The notes under the pieces were generated by a model that saw only the letters and a program-made list of their open reading frames with translations, did not search any database and had not been told where the DNA came from. Below, piece after piece: positions 62,501 through 64,000 of a stretch of 64,000 nt of DNA. The position numbers were made by a program, and so were the translations under genes. Origin of the DNA: Pithys albifrons albifrons. Its lineage: Eukaryota; Chordata; Aves; Passeriformes; Thamnophilidae. The DNA lies in assembly GCF_047495875.1 (NCBI RefSeq), contig NC_092464.1:22042865-22106864 (forward strand), read 5' to 3'. Every line of letters starts with the position of its first letter. The first letter of the stretch is position 1.

Positions 62501-63070
62501 TTGTGGAATATGGCATTTTGCTGTCCTTTATTGCCATGCAGGGATGTGCATAGATGGGGCTGTAAACCCAATAGCTTGATCCATCTGGCTGACTTCAGCA
62601 AAAGTGGCAGTTGTATAAATACCCTCATGTAAAAAAAAAAAAAGAAAAGATAAAAAAGTTAAAATTTTCACAAATTACAGATTGAGCACATGGGGTCACT
62701 GCCAACAGAGATACTGAAAACCCTTAGCAATACAGAGCCACAAGTGTTCAGAAAAGAAAGCAATTAATTCCTATCCAGTTGGTGATAAACGGGGGAGAAC
62801 CTGCTAAGCCCTCACACTTTCCTTCTATGGTATTAATCAAATGAATGTAGCTTGCACATGGTCCTGTGAAATTGAAAAACAGTAGAGAAACTTGTAGGCA
62901 CAAGTATTTTGTCCATGTTTCTGACAAAGCTGGTTTTCCAACTTGTATGTAGCTCAGTACAACTGCTCCTTTAATTTGGTTAGGTTAATACCCAGACAAG
63001 GTGAAGGAGGGAAAGATGGTTAATCCATTAAATTGGGGAAAGGAAGGCATTGAAACAGCACAGGGCTGAG
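59516..63070 (+). other. probable first intron, distal part
   Basis: AT-rich sequence with a TTA-rich microsatellite near 61.6 kb and an A-rich run near 62.63 kb. Several pyrimidine-rich acceptor-like sites occur (for example before 61,103), but none bounds a convincing exon. Confidence 0.5.
61622..61648. repeat. (TTA)n microsatellite, imperfect
   Basis: About nine TTA units with one TTG interruption. Confidence 0.9.
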
Positions 63071-63362
63071 ATCACAGAATCACAGAATGGTTTGGGTTGG
63101 GAGGTATCTCTGGTCCAGTCTCCCTGCTTAGGCAGGACTACCTAGAACCAGTAGACTGGGCCTGCTTCCAGACAGCTTTTGAGCTTCTGTGGATGAGACT
63201 CCAAAACCTCCCTGGGCAGCCTGTGCCAGTGCTCAGCCACCCTCACAGTGACAAAGCGTTTCCTGATGTTCTGAGGTAATGTCTGTGTTTCAGTTTGTGC
63301 CTCTTGCCTCTAGTCTTGTCACTGGGCGCCACTGAGAAGACCCTGGCTCCAGTCATCTTTCC
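63071..63362 (-). mobile_element. CR1 LINE 3' end, minus orientation
   Basis: The plus strand starts ATCACAGAATCACAGAATGG (the complemented tail), then CTCCCTGGGCAGCCTGTGCC-like and GTGACAAAGCG blocks, the complement of a CR1 3' UTR and C-terminal coding end. The element stops near 63,362, where an oppositely oriented CR1 begins. Confidence 0.9.
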
Positions 63363-63384
63363 AATACAGTAGGAAGTCAGGAAA

Positions 63385-64000
63385 AACTGTCATATGGACT
63401 GGAAGAGATACTAAGCAAGTTTGCAGACAACACAAAACTAGGAAGAGCTGTTGACTCCCTTGGAGGCAGGGAGGCCCTGCAGAGAGACCTTGACAAACTA
63501 GAGGGCTGGGCAATCACCAACCATAGGAAATTCAACAAGGGAAAGTGCTGGATTCTGCACCCAGGATGGGGCAATCCTGGATGTACAGACAGACTGGGGA
63601 ATGAGATGCTGGAAACAGTGCCACGGAAAGGGACCAGGGGGTCCTGGTCAATGGCAAATTGAATATGAGTCAGCAGTGCCCTGGCAGCCAGAAGGGGCAG
63701 CCATGTCCTGGGGGGGATCAGGATGAGGGAGAGGATTCTCCTTGCTCTGCTCTGCTCTGGTGCAGCCTCACCTTGAATATTGTGTGGAGGTTTGGGCCCC
63801 TCAGTATAAGAAAAATATTTAGTTATTGGAGAGTGTCCAAAGGAGGGCAGCGGGAATGGTGAAGGGCCTTGAGGGGAGGATGTATGAGGAGCAGCTGAGG
63901 GCACTTGGTCTGTTCAGCCTGGAGAAGAGGAGACTGAGGGGAGACCTCACTGCAGTTACAACTTCCTTGTGAGGGGAAGAGGAGGGGCAGGCACTGATCT
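63385..64000 (+). mobile_element. CR1 LINE fragment, runs off the window
   Basis: A plus-strand CR1 beginning just upstream of the catalytic box, which here reads KFADNTK (63,417-63,437). The second aspartate of FADD is replaced by asparagine, so the enzyme could not work. It continues through ...[15 protein letters not shown] and [17 protein letters not shown] segments with several stops and indels, and is cut by the right edge before its 3' end. It is a different subfamily from the 52.2-kb copy. Confidence 0.92.

Noticed and set aside
62626..62660. A-rich stretch as the tail of a processed pseudogene or SINE
   Set aside because: No recognisable gene or SINE body lies upstream and no target duplication is seen.
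63377..63904. 175-codon minus-strand frame
   Set aside because: It is antisense to a plus-strand CR1 fragment and has no coding character.
1..64000. Search for CRISPR arrays, bacterial operons, phage or toxin-antitoxin systems, tRNA, snRNA and 5S genes
   Set aside because: None was seen. The whole window has the character of bird nuclear DNA.

Overview
The window looks like nuclear DNA of a bird, probably a passerine. The evidence is at least ten 5'-truncated CR1 LINE fragments, several ending in the avian CR1 tail (ATTCTATG repeats), together with a solo LTR of retroviral type, AT-rich single-copy sequence and sharply bounded CpG islands. No bacterial-style genes, CRISPR arrays, rRNA or tRNA genes were found. 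The species call rests on repeat recognition only.

Layout. Positions 1-13,650 are AT-rich, apparently intergenic DNA with microsatellites, a CR1 copy (7.2-8.1 kb), a minus-strand solo LTR (8.5-8.8 kb) with a perfect 16-bp inverted repeat beside it, and two successive CR1 3' ends (12.9-13.65 kb). A small isolated CpG island follows at 13.7-14.46 kb. It holds a CCGAG/TTGAG pentamer array, a C-rich tract, a near-consensus CTCF site on the minus strand and a splice-donor-like sequence. Positions 14.46-43.2 kb are again AT-rich and gene-poor, with CR1 remnants, microsatellites, a MITE-like relic and a 26-bp palindrome.

The one convincing gene start is in a large CpG island at about 43.2-45.3 kb. 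A plus-strand first coding exon (44,258-about 44,351) encodes an N-terminus with a hydrophobic signal-peptide-like core and ends near a possible splice donor. I could not name the gene. Two short upstream ORFs in the two other frames overlap each other and the main start codon (TGATG, then ATGA), so the leader may work through termination and reinitiation. From about 45.3 kb to the right edge the sequence is best read as a long first intron. It contains a fairly young CR1 with most of its reverse transcriptase C-terminal frame open (52.2-53.06 kb), a short CR1 at 59.4 kb and a 5'-to-5' pair of CR1 copies at 63.07-64 kb.

No novel multi-gene system is visible. The points most worth checking are the overlapping upstream ORFs, the pentamer array with linked CC-to-TT variants in an orphan CpG island carrying a CTCF motif, the perfect hairpin next to the solo LTR, and a few orphan exon-like segments.
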